In this document: positions 1 to 5,441 of the stretch, piece after piece | How the letters are laid out: each line of letters begins with the position of its first letter | Position numbering within the stretch: the stretch's first letter is position 1 | Source: an uncultured Selenomonadales bacterium | GTDB taxonomy: Bacteria > Bacillota > Negativicutes > Selenomonadales > Selenomonadaceae | Length of the DNA: 5,646 bases | Assembly (NCBI GenBank): GCA_946547205.1 | Contig: CAMNPA010000102.1 | Location: 1 to 5,646 of the forward strand | Direction: 5' to 3' | Position numbers and translations under genes: made by a program | Notes under the pieces: model-generated | Seen by the model: the letters and a program-made list of their open reading frames with translations, nothing else | Databases searched by the model: none | Told to the model about the DNA's origin: nothing

Positions 1-578
1 TTTTCACGTCCCGAACCGAACAAAGCATTTGCCAGATTATTCATGGCAGCTGTCGTGTGCGGATGTTTTTCGCCCAAAAATTCCTCGTTCACGTTAAAAA
101 CTTCTTCAAGCCAAGGTACGGCTTCAGCGTGACGATTCATCTTCGACAATATGACGCCCAAATCGGACATTGCCGAGATTGTTGCCGGATTATTTGCGCC
201 AAAATTTTTGCGTCTGAACTCCACAACTTTTTCTTTTAACGCCAAAGCTTCATCGAGCCGAGATTCAAAATTGCTCAAGATATTCGCCATGGACGACATT
301 GAAGTAATTGTCAGCGGATTTTCTTCGCCCAAGTTTTTGCGTCTAAACTGCAGAACTTTTTCTTCCAATTCCAGAGCGCGTTTGCAGTTGCCGATATTAT
401 TCCAAGTCTCTGCAATATTTTCCATGGCGGCAAAAGTGCGCGGGTGATTTTCGCCAAAAATTTCCTCGCTGAATTCCAAAATCGTTTTGTCAACGTCCAA
501 TGCATCTTCATAGTTCTCAAAATTTGAAAGAGCAACGGAAATTTTCATCAGCGCATCAATCGTATCGGGATGTTTCTT
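1..578 (-). repeat. Tandem 126-129 base TPR-encoding repeats
   Basis: This is the DNA counterpart of the 42-residue TPR units. Two neighbouring copies remain very similar at the base level: the stretch around 201-237 and the one around 330-366 share TTTTTGCGTCT (starting at 205 and 334, exactly 129 bases or 43 codons apart) and also the following ACTTTTTCTT. Both encode F-R-R-K-N. The other copies have diverged in DNA while keeping the protein signature, which suggests that the similar pair is the younger duplication. Confidence 0.75.
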
Positions 579-1028
579 GCCGCGCAGTTTGAAATATTTT
601 TTCCAACTCAACCAAGCATAATCCTTAGCCGCTTCGTACTTGCCTTGCGCGTCCAAAACATAGAAAAGTTTGCCGTCGAAGTAAGCACACGGAACGCTTG
701 CTTTACCCGCGAGATTAACGACTTTGTCCCGAAAATCGTTGACAATATCTTCCGCCGTCTCAAACTCATAAGCGTCAATCAGCCTGTTCACGAACTTTGA
801 AAAATTTTCTTCGTAGATCGTCCGCAAAAGTTCGGCATCGTCAGTCTTATTAACAGCCGCCGTTGCAAAATTTTTGACATGCTCACAAAAATCACGCAAA
901 AAATCTTCGTCGGGAAGGAGAGCAGGATATTTCTCGTAAGAGGCGCGAAGTTCCGATGAATTTATTCCTGCACGTTCAAGGAACAACGCCGAATCTTCTT
1001 GCGGCAAATCGCCAAAACCTTTGTACAT
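1..1028 (-). CDS. Kinesin-light-chain-type TPR repeat protein, 3' end beyond window
   Basis: Reading frame open from an ATG at 1028 to the window edge: 342 codons and no stop, so the C-terminus is missing. AAGGAG (1039-1044) lies 10 bases before the ATG. Residues 1-140 look helical and contain no repeat I can name. From about residue 150 a 42-residue unit repeats, each copy marked by a G-x-x-H/N-P-x-T-x-x-x-M/L signature at residues 150-160, 192-202, 234-244, 277-287 and 319-329 (spacings 42, 42, 43, 42). This is the TPR_10/TPR_12 pattern known from kinesin light chains and many bacterial scaffolds, which bind protein partners through the superhelix groove. No signal peptide or membrane segment is visible, so it is probably cytoplasmic. 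It lies downstream of a nuclease gene in the same orientation; partnership is inference. A C-terminal effector or enzyme domain beyond the edge cannot be excluded. The TPR call is firm; the function is unknown. Confidence 0.9.
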   Translation of the reverse strand, partial: MYKGFGDLPQEDSALFLERAGINSSELRASYEKYPALLPDEDFLRDFCEHVKNFATAAVNKTDDAELLRTIYEENFSKFVNRLIDAYEFETAEDIVNDFRDKVVNLAGKASVPCAYFDGKLFYVLDAQGKYEAAKDYAWLSWKKYFKLRGKKHPDTIDALMKISVALSNFENYEDALDVDKTILEFSEEIFGENHPRTFAAMENIAETWNNIGNCKRALELEEKVLQFRRKNLGEENPLTITSMSSMANILSNFESRLDEALALKEKVVEFRRKNFGANNPATISAMSDLGVILSKMNRHAEAVPWLEEVFNVNEEFLGEKHPHTTAAMNNLANALFGSGRE

Positions 1029-1053
1029 TAAAGCCACGCTCCTTTTTGTTGCA

Positions 1054-1080
1054 GAAAAAAATAGGGCTCCTCATGAGTCC
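1054..1080 (-). terminator. Possible intrinsic terminator or attenuator between nuclease and TPR genes
   Basis: On the minus strand GGACTC-ATGAG-GAGCC can form a 5-pair stem with one bulged A and a 5-base loop. It is followed by CTA and then seven T residues. It lies about 67 bases after the nuclease stop and its T-run ends about 10 bases before the Shine-Dalgarno of the TPR gene. The stem is short, so it may be a weak terminator of the nuclease transcript, a leader attenuator of the TPR gene, or chance. Confidence 0.35.
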
Positions 1081-1087
1081 GCCACTA

Positions 1088-1116
1088 ATAATGCATTTCT
1101 CAAATCAGCAGGTCTA
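1088..1116 (-). promoter_or_regulatory. Possible weak promoter for the TPR gene
   Basis: Reading the minus strand, TAGACC (1116-1111) matches the -35 consensus at 4 of 6 positions. After exactly 17 bases, CATTAT (1093-1088) matches the -10 consensus at 4 of 6. Transcription would start near 1081, directly in front of the hairpin at 1080-1054. Matches this loose occur by chance in AT-rich gaps, so this is only a candidate. Confidence 0.25.
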
Positions 1117-1147
1117 ATTCGTATCTCAAGCCGAAAGCCGGAAAATA

Positions 1148-2143
1148 TCAAAGCGCATCAAATAATTTTTGCATTCTTTGAATCTGTTGCCGATAATTTT
1201 TTTCGTTATAGAGGATATAGCCGACGGTCATCCACCTTGAATGTTTTTTGCCTTTGTTGAAAGAAAATCGCACGTACTCGAATGAAGAACCGATTCCGTT
1301 TCCGAAATAATCGCGAACAGTTTCCCAAGCGTGGCGAACATCTTCCGCGTTGAAGTTGCCGTGTTCCAAGCCCATCTTCACACAGATTTTGTCGTTCTCC
1401 AGCTGAAGATACAGACCCTCGAAGTGCTTAGCCGTGAATCTAAATTTTTGGACGAGTTGCGGAGTTTTCCAAGCCCAATTCATGCACATGAAACCGCCTT
1501 GAGGATTGGAAACATAACCATAACCGGCATCCTTCGGAACAAGCCCGATGTCCTTAAGATGTTCAAAAAAGCCGTAGTAGTTAATTCCGGACCATTGACT
1601 TATCGGACGACAACTTTTATACGCGTTCTCTTCGCTCTCGAAATACTCCAGATACTCAAGATAGTCCGCAAAAATTTCGTTGTTAATTTTGGCTTTGTAC
1701 GGATTGAAAATCGAAAACAACACGTCGCGCTTGAATGTAAAGAAATCTCTGCTGAATTTGCACTGCGACACCGGCTTATAGAAGACGCCGATAACATTTT
1801 TCGCGCCGGCAGCTTTAAGAGCCTTAATGTACTTTTCCATTTGCGCATCGTCGGCAGGCGAAAAGATTTTGTCTTCGATAACGACCTTGCAATCATCGAC
1901 CGTCAACAATACATCGATAATGCCTTTCTGCCGCTCGCCGGGAATTTTTACGGCAACTTGACGTTCAATTTTTATGACTTGCTTAGCCGTCGCCAGTCCC
2001 GGTATCCTGTGAATGAAGTCCCACGCACACGCCGCAAGTTGAGGATTAACACTTGGATTCTTCGCGAAAGACAACAGCCAACAGATGAATGCGTCCTGCG
2101 AAAGTTCGCTTGTCGCCCAGTTGAATAAATTCGTTTCTTTCAT
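1148..2143 (-). CDS. PD-(D/E)XK nuclease family protein
   Basis: 331 residues from the ATG at 2143. An in-frame ATG lies 24 bases further out, but GGAGG (2151-2155) sits 7 bases before 2143 and therefore within that longer reading frame, so the inner start is chosen. The N-terminal helix carries E13 and the block S-Q-D at 15-17, ahead of an aromatic/leucine-rich segment, as seen in nuclease-superfamily proteins of the PDDEXK_4 kind. The core follows: D77 in the strand G-I-I-D-V-L-L, then V-V-I-E-D-K at 87-92 (E90 and K92), then Q101 and Y105 on the next helix. These are the expected metal-binding and catalytic residues, so the enzyme looks intact. The C-terminal half (from about 180) is not recognised and may bind substrate. 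No membrane segment is seen. Likely DNA cleavage or processing in the cytoplasm; the target and any role in defence are inferred only. A perfect -10 box lies upstream. Confidence 0.82.
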   Translation of the reverse strand: MKETNLFNWATSELSQDAFICWLLSFAKNPSVNPQLAACAWDFIHRIPGLATAKQVIKIERQVAVKIPGERQKGIIDVLLTVDDCKVVIEDKIFSPADDAQMEKYIKALKAAGAKNVIGVFYKPVSQCKFSRDFFTFKRDVLFSIFNPYKAKINNEIFADYLEYLEYFESEENAYKSCRPISQWSGINYYGFFEHLKDIGLVPKDAGYGYVSNPQGGFMCMNWAWKTPQLVQKFRFTAKHFEGLYLQLENDKICVKMGLEHGNFNAEDVRHAWETVRDYFGNGIGSSFEYVRFSFNKGKKHSRWMTVGYILYNEKNYRQQIQRMQKLFDAL

Positions 2144-2150
2144 AAAACCG

Positions 2151-2155
2151 CCTCC
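2151..2155 (-). promoter_or_regulatory. Shine-Dalgarno that fixes the nuclease start
   Basis: GGAGG on the minus strand, 7 bases before the ATG at 2143. It falls inside the alternative longer frame starting at 2167, which has no comparable site, so it decides the start at 2143. Confidence 0.85.
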
Positions 2156-2192
2156 GAAAAATTTCAACGCGATTACCTAACCATACAGCCGA

Positions 2193-2198
2193 ATTATA
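2193..2198 (-). promoter_or_regulatory. -10 box upstream of the nuclease gene
   Basis: Perfect TATAAT on the minus strand, placing transcription start near 2186 and giving a leader of roughly 43 bases to the ATG at 2143. The -35 is poor: the hexamer at a 16-base spacing is TGCTTT, while the better TTGAGA (2222-2227) is 23 bases away. The promoter may therefore be weak or need an activator. I see no convincing terminator between the preceding gene's stop at 2237 and this box, so read-through from the upstream operon is also possible. Confidence 0.5.
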
Positions 2199-2236
2199 CA
2201 ACAGCTCATGTAAAAAAGCACTCTCAACAAAAATTT

Positions 2237-3043
2237 TCATCGTAAGCTTGAGGCAAACATTTGCTTAAAAAAATCCTGTGTCAAACTGTAAAAGCCCTTT
2301 TCGATTCGCTCACGATACTTTTTTTCTTCTGCACAAACTCCGGGCGGCTCTTTTACTGAGCTCTTCTGCTTATGCCAAATTTTAGACGGGCTGTCGGGAT
2401 AACCTTTCAAAACCTGATAAAACGCCCAAAACTCTTCTCGGTCAATGCAACTTGTAAAATTTTGAAACAGGGTGCTCAGCTCTCGTTCCGATAAAACAAA
2501 GCTGAACATGTCGTTCAAAAGTTTTCTTTCACTCCTGAAAAAGAAACTCGGAAGATAGCCGATGCTCGCAAAACTGTTCTCCGCAAAAATTTTTGGCGAA
2601 TCATGCCAAGTGTAATCATCATCGAAATTTTTATCGCCGACTCGCGCCATAATCGAATTGCCCAAAATTTTTGTCGCGCCGAATTCATGTTTGCCGTCAA
2701 TGTACAGGTAATCGGTAAGTCCCAACACTTTTACTTTTGCCACGCGCGCGAAATTGCTTTTAAACCTAATCCATTTGAAGTGCAGCTCCAGCTCGTCGGC
2801 ATGAAGATAATTCTTGAAGCCTTCCGCATTTTCAAGCCCAAAGTAAGTGTTGCTTAAGGCAAAATCTTTCTCGTCATAGATCGTCGCTCTGTCTTTCTGA
2901 ACTGTGTCCGGTTCGGCGTTCTTCAACTTAAACCGGCGACGCTGAAAATCTTCTATGTCATCGGTAAAAAAATTAATCGTACAATCGTTCGGCGCGTCAT
3001 ACAGCTCGACCTTATACCATTCCTCTTCATGCGGCACCGTCAC
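2237..3043 (-). CDS. Hypothetical protein, third gene of the cryptic operon
   Basis: 268 residues beginning with GTG at 3043. The start overlaps the stop of the preceding gene in a GTGA junction, and GGAG (3049-3052) lies 5 bases before it, so translation is probably coupled. I do not recognise the family. The first 145 residues look mostly beta with many acidic and aromatic residues (for example W-Y-K-V-E-L-Y-D at 9-16 and Y-L-Y-I-D-G at 112-117). Residues 170-268 look helical, with a charged stretch near 225-250 and an aromatic end. There is no signal peptide, membrane segment, cysteine cluster or nucleotide-binding loop. The junction with the SH3/KOW-like gene suggests related work or a shared complex. 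The gene is real judging by length, coupled start and Shine-Dalgarno; the function is unknown. Confidence 0.82.
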   Translation of the reverse strand: MTVPHEEEWYKVELYDAPNDCTINFFTDDIEDFQRRRFKLKNAEPDTVQKDRATIYDEKDFALSNTYFGLENAEGFKNYLHADELELHFKWIRFKSNFARVAKVKVLGLTDYLYIDGKHEFGATKILGNSIMARVGDKNFDDDYTWHDSPKIFAENSFASIGYLPSFFFRSERKLLNDMFSFVLSERELSTLFQNFTSCIDREEFWAFYQVLKGYPDSPSKIWHKQKSSVKEPPGVCAEEKKYRERIEKGFYSLTQDFFKQMFASSLR

Positions 3044-3654
3044 ACACGCTCCAAATCAACTTCGCTGAAGTAACAAACATGGCTGTCATCATCGGAATAT
3101 CTCAAGCCGTACAAAATCGTATGAAACTCTTCGTTGCCGTCAACTGCCACATCGACTATCTTTCCAACCGCATTCGCATCAACTTGAAAATCTTCCGGCG
3201 CGTCAAGATAAGCAACCATATTATTAAACCATTGATGCCTGACTTTCGGGTCAAACCAACTGCGCTTTTGCTCAAAATCAAATGTTATCTGCTCCAGCGG
3301 CAAATGATTATCCATGCTCAATTGGCAAATTTCGTCGCCAAGCCACAGACCGAGCATAAAAATTTTAGAATTCGGATGCGCGCGGACTTTGTCGCCTTTG
3401 TCAAATTTCGTGTCGATTATGATTCTGTTGCGTCCGAGTTTGTTCCCTTTGCGTTTGACAAGTTTCAAATCTTCCTTGAGAAAACACGGCTTGAACGGCT
3501 CCTCAACAAATTCCACGATATAAGCCGCTGCGTGCAAATCAATTCCGACATCGACCACCTTGCCGATTTTTCCTTCCCAGTTGAAGTTGTGTTCGCCGGG
3601 CAGAATCTTCACTTTGTCGCCGACTCTGTACTTAGCCGAAAAAGTCAAGCGCAT
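3040..3654 (-). CDS. Hypothetical protein with duplicated SH3/KOW-like segments
   Basis: 204 residues from the ATG at 3654, two bases after the preceding stop. An in-frame ATG at 3663 is rejected because GAGGA (3664-3668) would directly abut it, whereas it stands 9 bases from 3654. Residues 9-66 read Y-R-V-G-D-K-V-K, later G-K-I-G-K-V-V-D-V, then Y-I-V-E-F and a closing E-D-L-K-L-V, which is the strand order of a small SH3- or KOW-like barrel. The pattern recurs at 84-203: F-D-K-G-D-K-V-R, G-K-I-V-D-V, Y-G-L-R-Y and E-V-D-L-E-R-V. In the second copy about 65 residues rich in W and F (about 96-161) separate the first strand from the next. Such barrels often bind nucleic acid, ribosomes or peptides; which applies here is not shown. 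The barrel call rests on pattern recognition alone. Confidence 0.8.
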   Translation of the reverse strand: MRLTFSAKYRVGDKVKILPGEHNFNWEGKIGKVVDVGIDLHAAAYIVEFVEEPFKPCFLKEDLKLVKRKGNKLGRNRIIIDTKFDKGDKVRAHPNSKIFMLGLWLGDEICQLSMDNHLPLEQITFDFEQKRSWFDPKVRHQWFNNMVAYLDAPEDFQVDANAVGKIVDVAVDGNEEFHTILYGLRYSDDDSHVCYFSEVDLERV

Positions 3655-3656
3655 GA

Positions 3657-4091
3657 TTACCATTCCTCGTCAGAAAAATTTCTGTTCGGTTTAGCGACCT
3701 GTCCAAGAAAATATCTGTCAAGCTCGGCAACCTTTTCATCTATATCGAAGTCAACCGCGCTCGCAAAATATTTTTCATCGTCAACATACAGGATTCGCTC
3801 TTTCTTCGCAATGAAGCCGTTCGGAGAAACGCAACCATAGCGGACGATTTCGCCGTTGATTTTTATTGGCAAACCCGTGCTTATGTCGTGAATCGGTTCG
3901 GCAGTTTTAATGTCTTCCTCTTTTTGCCAACTCGCGCCGTAATCCGTATACGCGCTGTCAAAAACATTTCTGTCCACCGCAACGCCAATTTCATCGGCAC
4001 CTTTCACGAGATAACGAACGCTCTGCTTGATTCCGTACCGCTCTATTGTATCCAACCTGATTCGGTCTTCGCCAACCTTGATGAACTGCAT
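3657..4091 (-). CDS. Hypothetical protein, first gene of the cryptic operon
   Basis: 144 residues from the ATG at 4091, supported by AGGAG (4102-4106) 10 bases upstream. The frame stays open to an ATG at 4160, but that start has no comparable Shine-Dalgarno and would add an unlikely basic tail. I do not recognise the family. The beginning M-Q-F-I-K-V-G followed by I-R-L-D-T-I-E-R-Y resembles the opening of many small uncharacterised beta-rich bacterial proteins. Residues 100-130 are strongly acidic and the protein ends in D-E-E-W. There is no membrane segment, signal peptide or catalytic motif. As the first gene after the pilus terminator it heads the operon with the SH3/KOW-like and 268-residue proteins, and its last codons contain the Shine-Dalgarno of the next gene. 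Function unknown. Confidence 0.78.
   Translation of the reverse strand: MQFIKVGEDRIRLDTIERYGIKQSVRYLVKGADEIGVAVDRNVFDSAYTDYGASWQKEEDIKTAEPIHDISTGLPIKINGEIVRYGCVSPNGFIAKKERILYVDDEKYFASAVDFDIDEKVAELDRYFLGQVAKPNRNFSDEEW
3664..3668 (-). promoter_or_regulatory. Shine-Dalgarno embedded in the preceding gene's last codons
   Basis: GAGGA on the minus strand lies inside the D-E-E-W end of the first operon gene, 9 bases before the ATG at 3654. It decides against the ATG at 3663, which it would directly abut. It implies that ribosomes finishing the first gene can restart on the second. Confidence 0.7.
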
Positions 4092-4101
4092 CTCAATCGC
4101 T

Positions 4102-4106
4102 CTCCT
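4102..4106 (-). promoter_or_regulatory. Shine-Dalgarno that fixes the first operon gene's start
   Basis: AGGAG on the minus strand, 10 bases before the ATG at 4091. It lies inside the alternative longer frame from 4160 and so favours the shorter protein. The rest of the 153-base gap (4092-4244) holds the terminator at 4185-4219. I could not find a -35/-10 pair with good spacing between that terminator and the gene, although the operon must be transcribed from somewhere here. Confidence 0.7.
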
Positions 4107-4184
4107 CAAATCTTTTGTCACAGGATAACACAGCCGATGTCCTAATTTTTGTACACGCAACTTTTTGTTTCACTCGCAAAGAAT

Positions 4185-4219
4185 AAAAAACGAGAGAAAA
4201 GCTTTAAAGCTGTCCCTCG
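4185..4219 (-). terminator. Intrinsic terminator after pilC
   Basis: On the minus strand CGAGGGA pairs with TCTCTCG (seven pairs, one G-T). It encloses the palindrome AGCTTTAAAGCT, which forms a second stem, and is followed directly by six T residues. It begins about 25 bases after the pilC stop. On the plus strand there is no T-run after it, so it acts only in the minus direction. It separates the pilus transcript from the next operon. Confidence 0.88.
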
Positions 4220-4244
4220 AATAAAACTCTGCGCCGTTAAAAAT

Positions 4245-5441
4245 TCAAAGCAAATTCGACACGTCAAGGATCGGCAGCATCACCGCGAAAACCAACGTCG
4301 CGACGATTAATCCGGCGAGCACCGTTCCGAAAATTTCTGCCTTCGCCGGAAGTGTCCGCAAAATTTCTTCGACTTCAAAGTCCGCCATCGATTCGCATTG
4401 CCGCAACATGTCGACGATATTTCCTGTCGCATCGCCCGTGACGATTAAGCCGACGTACAGCGGCGGAAAATTTTCTTTGGCGACGAGTGCACCGAAATTT
4501 TCGCCGCGTTCGACTGAAAATTTTATGTCGCTCAAAATTTTTTTCACGACGAGATTTTTTGTCGCCGCCGCGCAAAGTTTTATCGCTTCGTCCAATGGCA
4601 CGCCGCTGTCAATTAAAAAGCTCAACCGTCCGAAAAAATTTCTGAACTCGACTTCGCGCAAAAGTTTTATCGACAGCTTGAACTTGTCGACGAAAAATTT
4701 TATCGGCTCGACGTTGTGAATGAGCGTTGCGATTCCGACGCCGATTAAAATCAGCACGAAAATTATCGGCAGCCAATGTTCAGCCAAAAATTTTCCGCCG
4801 CGCAAAAATATCAGCGTCAAGATTGGAAGGTCGCCGCCTTGTGACGCGAAAAAATTATCGAACACGGGCAAGGTCACGTTGATTAGCACGATTGCCGCCG
4901 CGAACGCCGCCAACAACACGAACACGGGATAATACATTGCGCCGCGAATTTTTTTCTCCGTCGAATAATTTCGTTCGAGTTGCTCTGCCAATTTTGCCGT
5001 CACGTCTTGAAGATTGCCGCTTGCCTCGCCGATTGTGACCGATTGAATTGTGTCGCCGCCGAAAATTATTTCCCAACGTTCGAGTGCCGCGCCGAATGAT
5101 TGCCCTTCGCCGACCGCCGTGAAGAGTTCCGACAAAATTTTTTCCGACGGTTGATTTTTCGCCGCGTTCGACAAATTTTTCAGCGAGTCGTGCAACGTCA
5201 TCACGCCGAGCATAACGCTAAGTTCGCGGAAGAAAACTGCTCTCCATTGTCCGCCGAGTTTGAGCTTGAGCAAAAAATTTTCCGCCGACTGCAAAAGATT
5301 CGGTGTGGCAGGTTCAAGTTTGACGACCGTCACGCCTTGATAATTCAACGCCGCAAAAGCTTCCGAATAATTTTCCGCCTCAAGCGTGCCGACTCGTTCG
5401 ACTGCTTGCGAATCGTAGCCGCGATAATTAAATTTTTTCAT
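4245..5441 (-). CDS. pilC: Type IV pilus inner-membrane platform protein PilC (type II secretion F family)
   Basis: 398 residues, the usual length of PilC/GspF. The N-terminus (F-N-Y-R-G-Y-D, then G-T-L-E-A-E, then A-L-N-Y-Q-G-V) is the soluble start typical of the family. Two T2SF domains follow, about 70-193 and 270-391, each with the paired signature: G-E-A-S-G-N-L at 138-144 and G-D-A-T-G-N-I at 336-342. Membrane helices are seen near 172-194, 222-242 and 372-394. In the second domain S-G-V-P-L-D-E-A is canonical; the matching spot in the first, L-G-V-M-T-L-H-D-S-L, is less typical. The protein sits in the cytoplasmic membrane and links the pilus ATPases to pilin assembly and retraction. 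AAGG (5451-5454) lies 9 bases before the ATG. The start overlaps the pilT end by 14 bases, and a terminator follows. A GspF role is the alternative, but the PilT neighbour favours pili. Confidence 0.95.
   Translation of the reverse strand: MKKFNYRGYDSQAVERVGTLEAENYSEAFAALNYQGVTVVKLEPATPNLLQSAENFLLKLKLGGQWRAVFFRELSVMLGVMTLHDSLKNLSNAAKNQPSEKILSELFTAVGEGQSFGAALERWEIIFGGDTIQSVTIGEASGNLQDVTAKLAEQLERNYSTEKKIRGAMYYPVFVLLAAFAAAIVLINVTLPVFDNFFASQGGDLPILTLIFLRGGKFLAEHWLPIIFVLILIGVGIATLIHNVEPIKFFVDKFKLSIKLLREVEFRNFFGRLSFLIDSGVPLDEAIKLCAAATKNLVVKKILSDIKFSVERGENFGALVAKENFPPLYVGLIVTGDATGNIVDMLRQCESMADFEVEEILRTLPAKAEIFGTVLAGLIVATLVFAVMLPILDVSNLL

Noticed and set aside
1066..1083. Plus-strand CTCATGAGTCCGCC resembling the hammerhead ribozyme core
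   Set aside because: The invariant CTGATGA is changed to CTCATGA. No helix II closing sequence or GAAAC follows, so the core cannot form.
1331..2128. A 265-codon open frame on the plus strand opposite the nuclease gene
   Set aside because: It lies wholly inside a gene with clear catalytic residues and a good Shine-Dalgarno. The translation shows no family motif, and the frame is explained by the codon bias of the minus-strand gene.
2046..2240. A 64-codon minus-strand frame whose ATG overlaps the stop of the 268-residue gene in an ATGA
   Set aside because: The junction looks like coupling, but there is no Shine-Dalgarno. The frame crosses the -10 box and then reads the nuclease gene out of frame.
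3015..3025. An 11-base identity (TACCATTCCTC) with 3658-3668, both encoding E-E-W
   Set aside because: One copy is a gene end with a Shine-Dalgarno, the other is internal to the next-but-one gene near its start. At this length it is best taken as chance or shared codon choice.
3079..3840. A 253-codon plus-strand open frame opposite the first two operon genes
   Set aside because: It spans a gene junction on the other strand, lacks a ribosome site, and its translation resembles no protein family. It is an antisense shadow.
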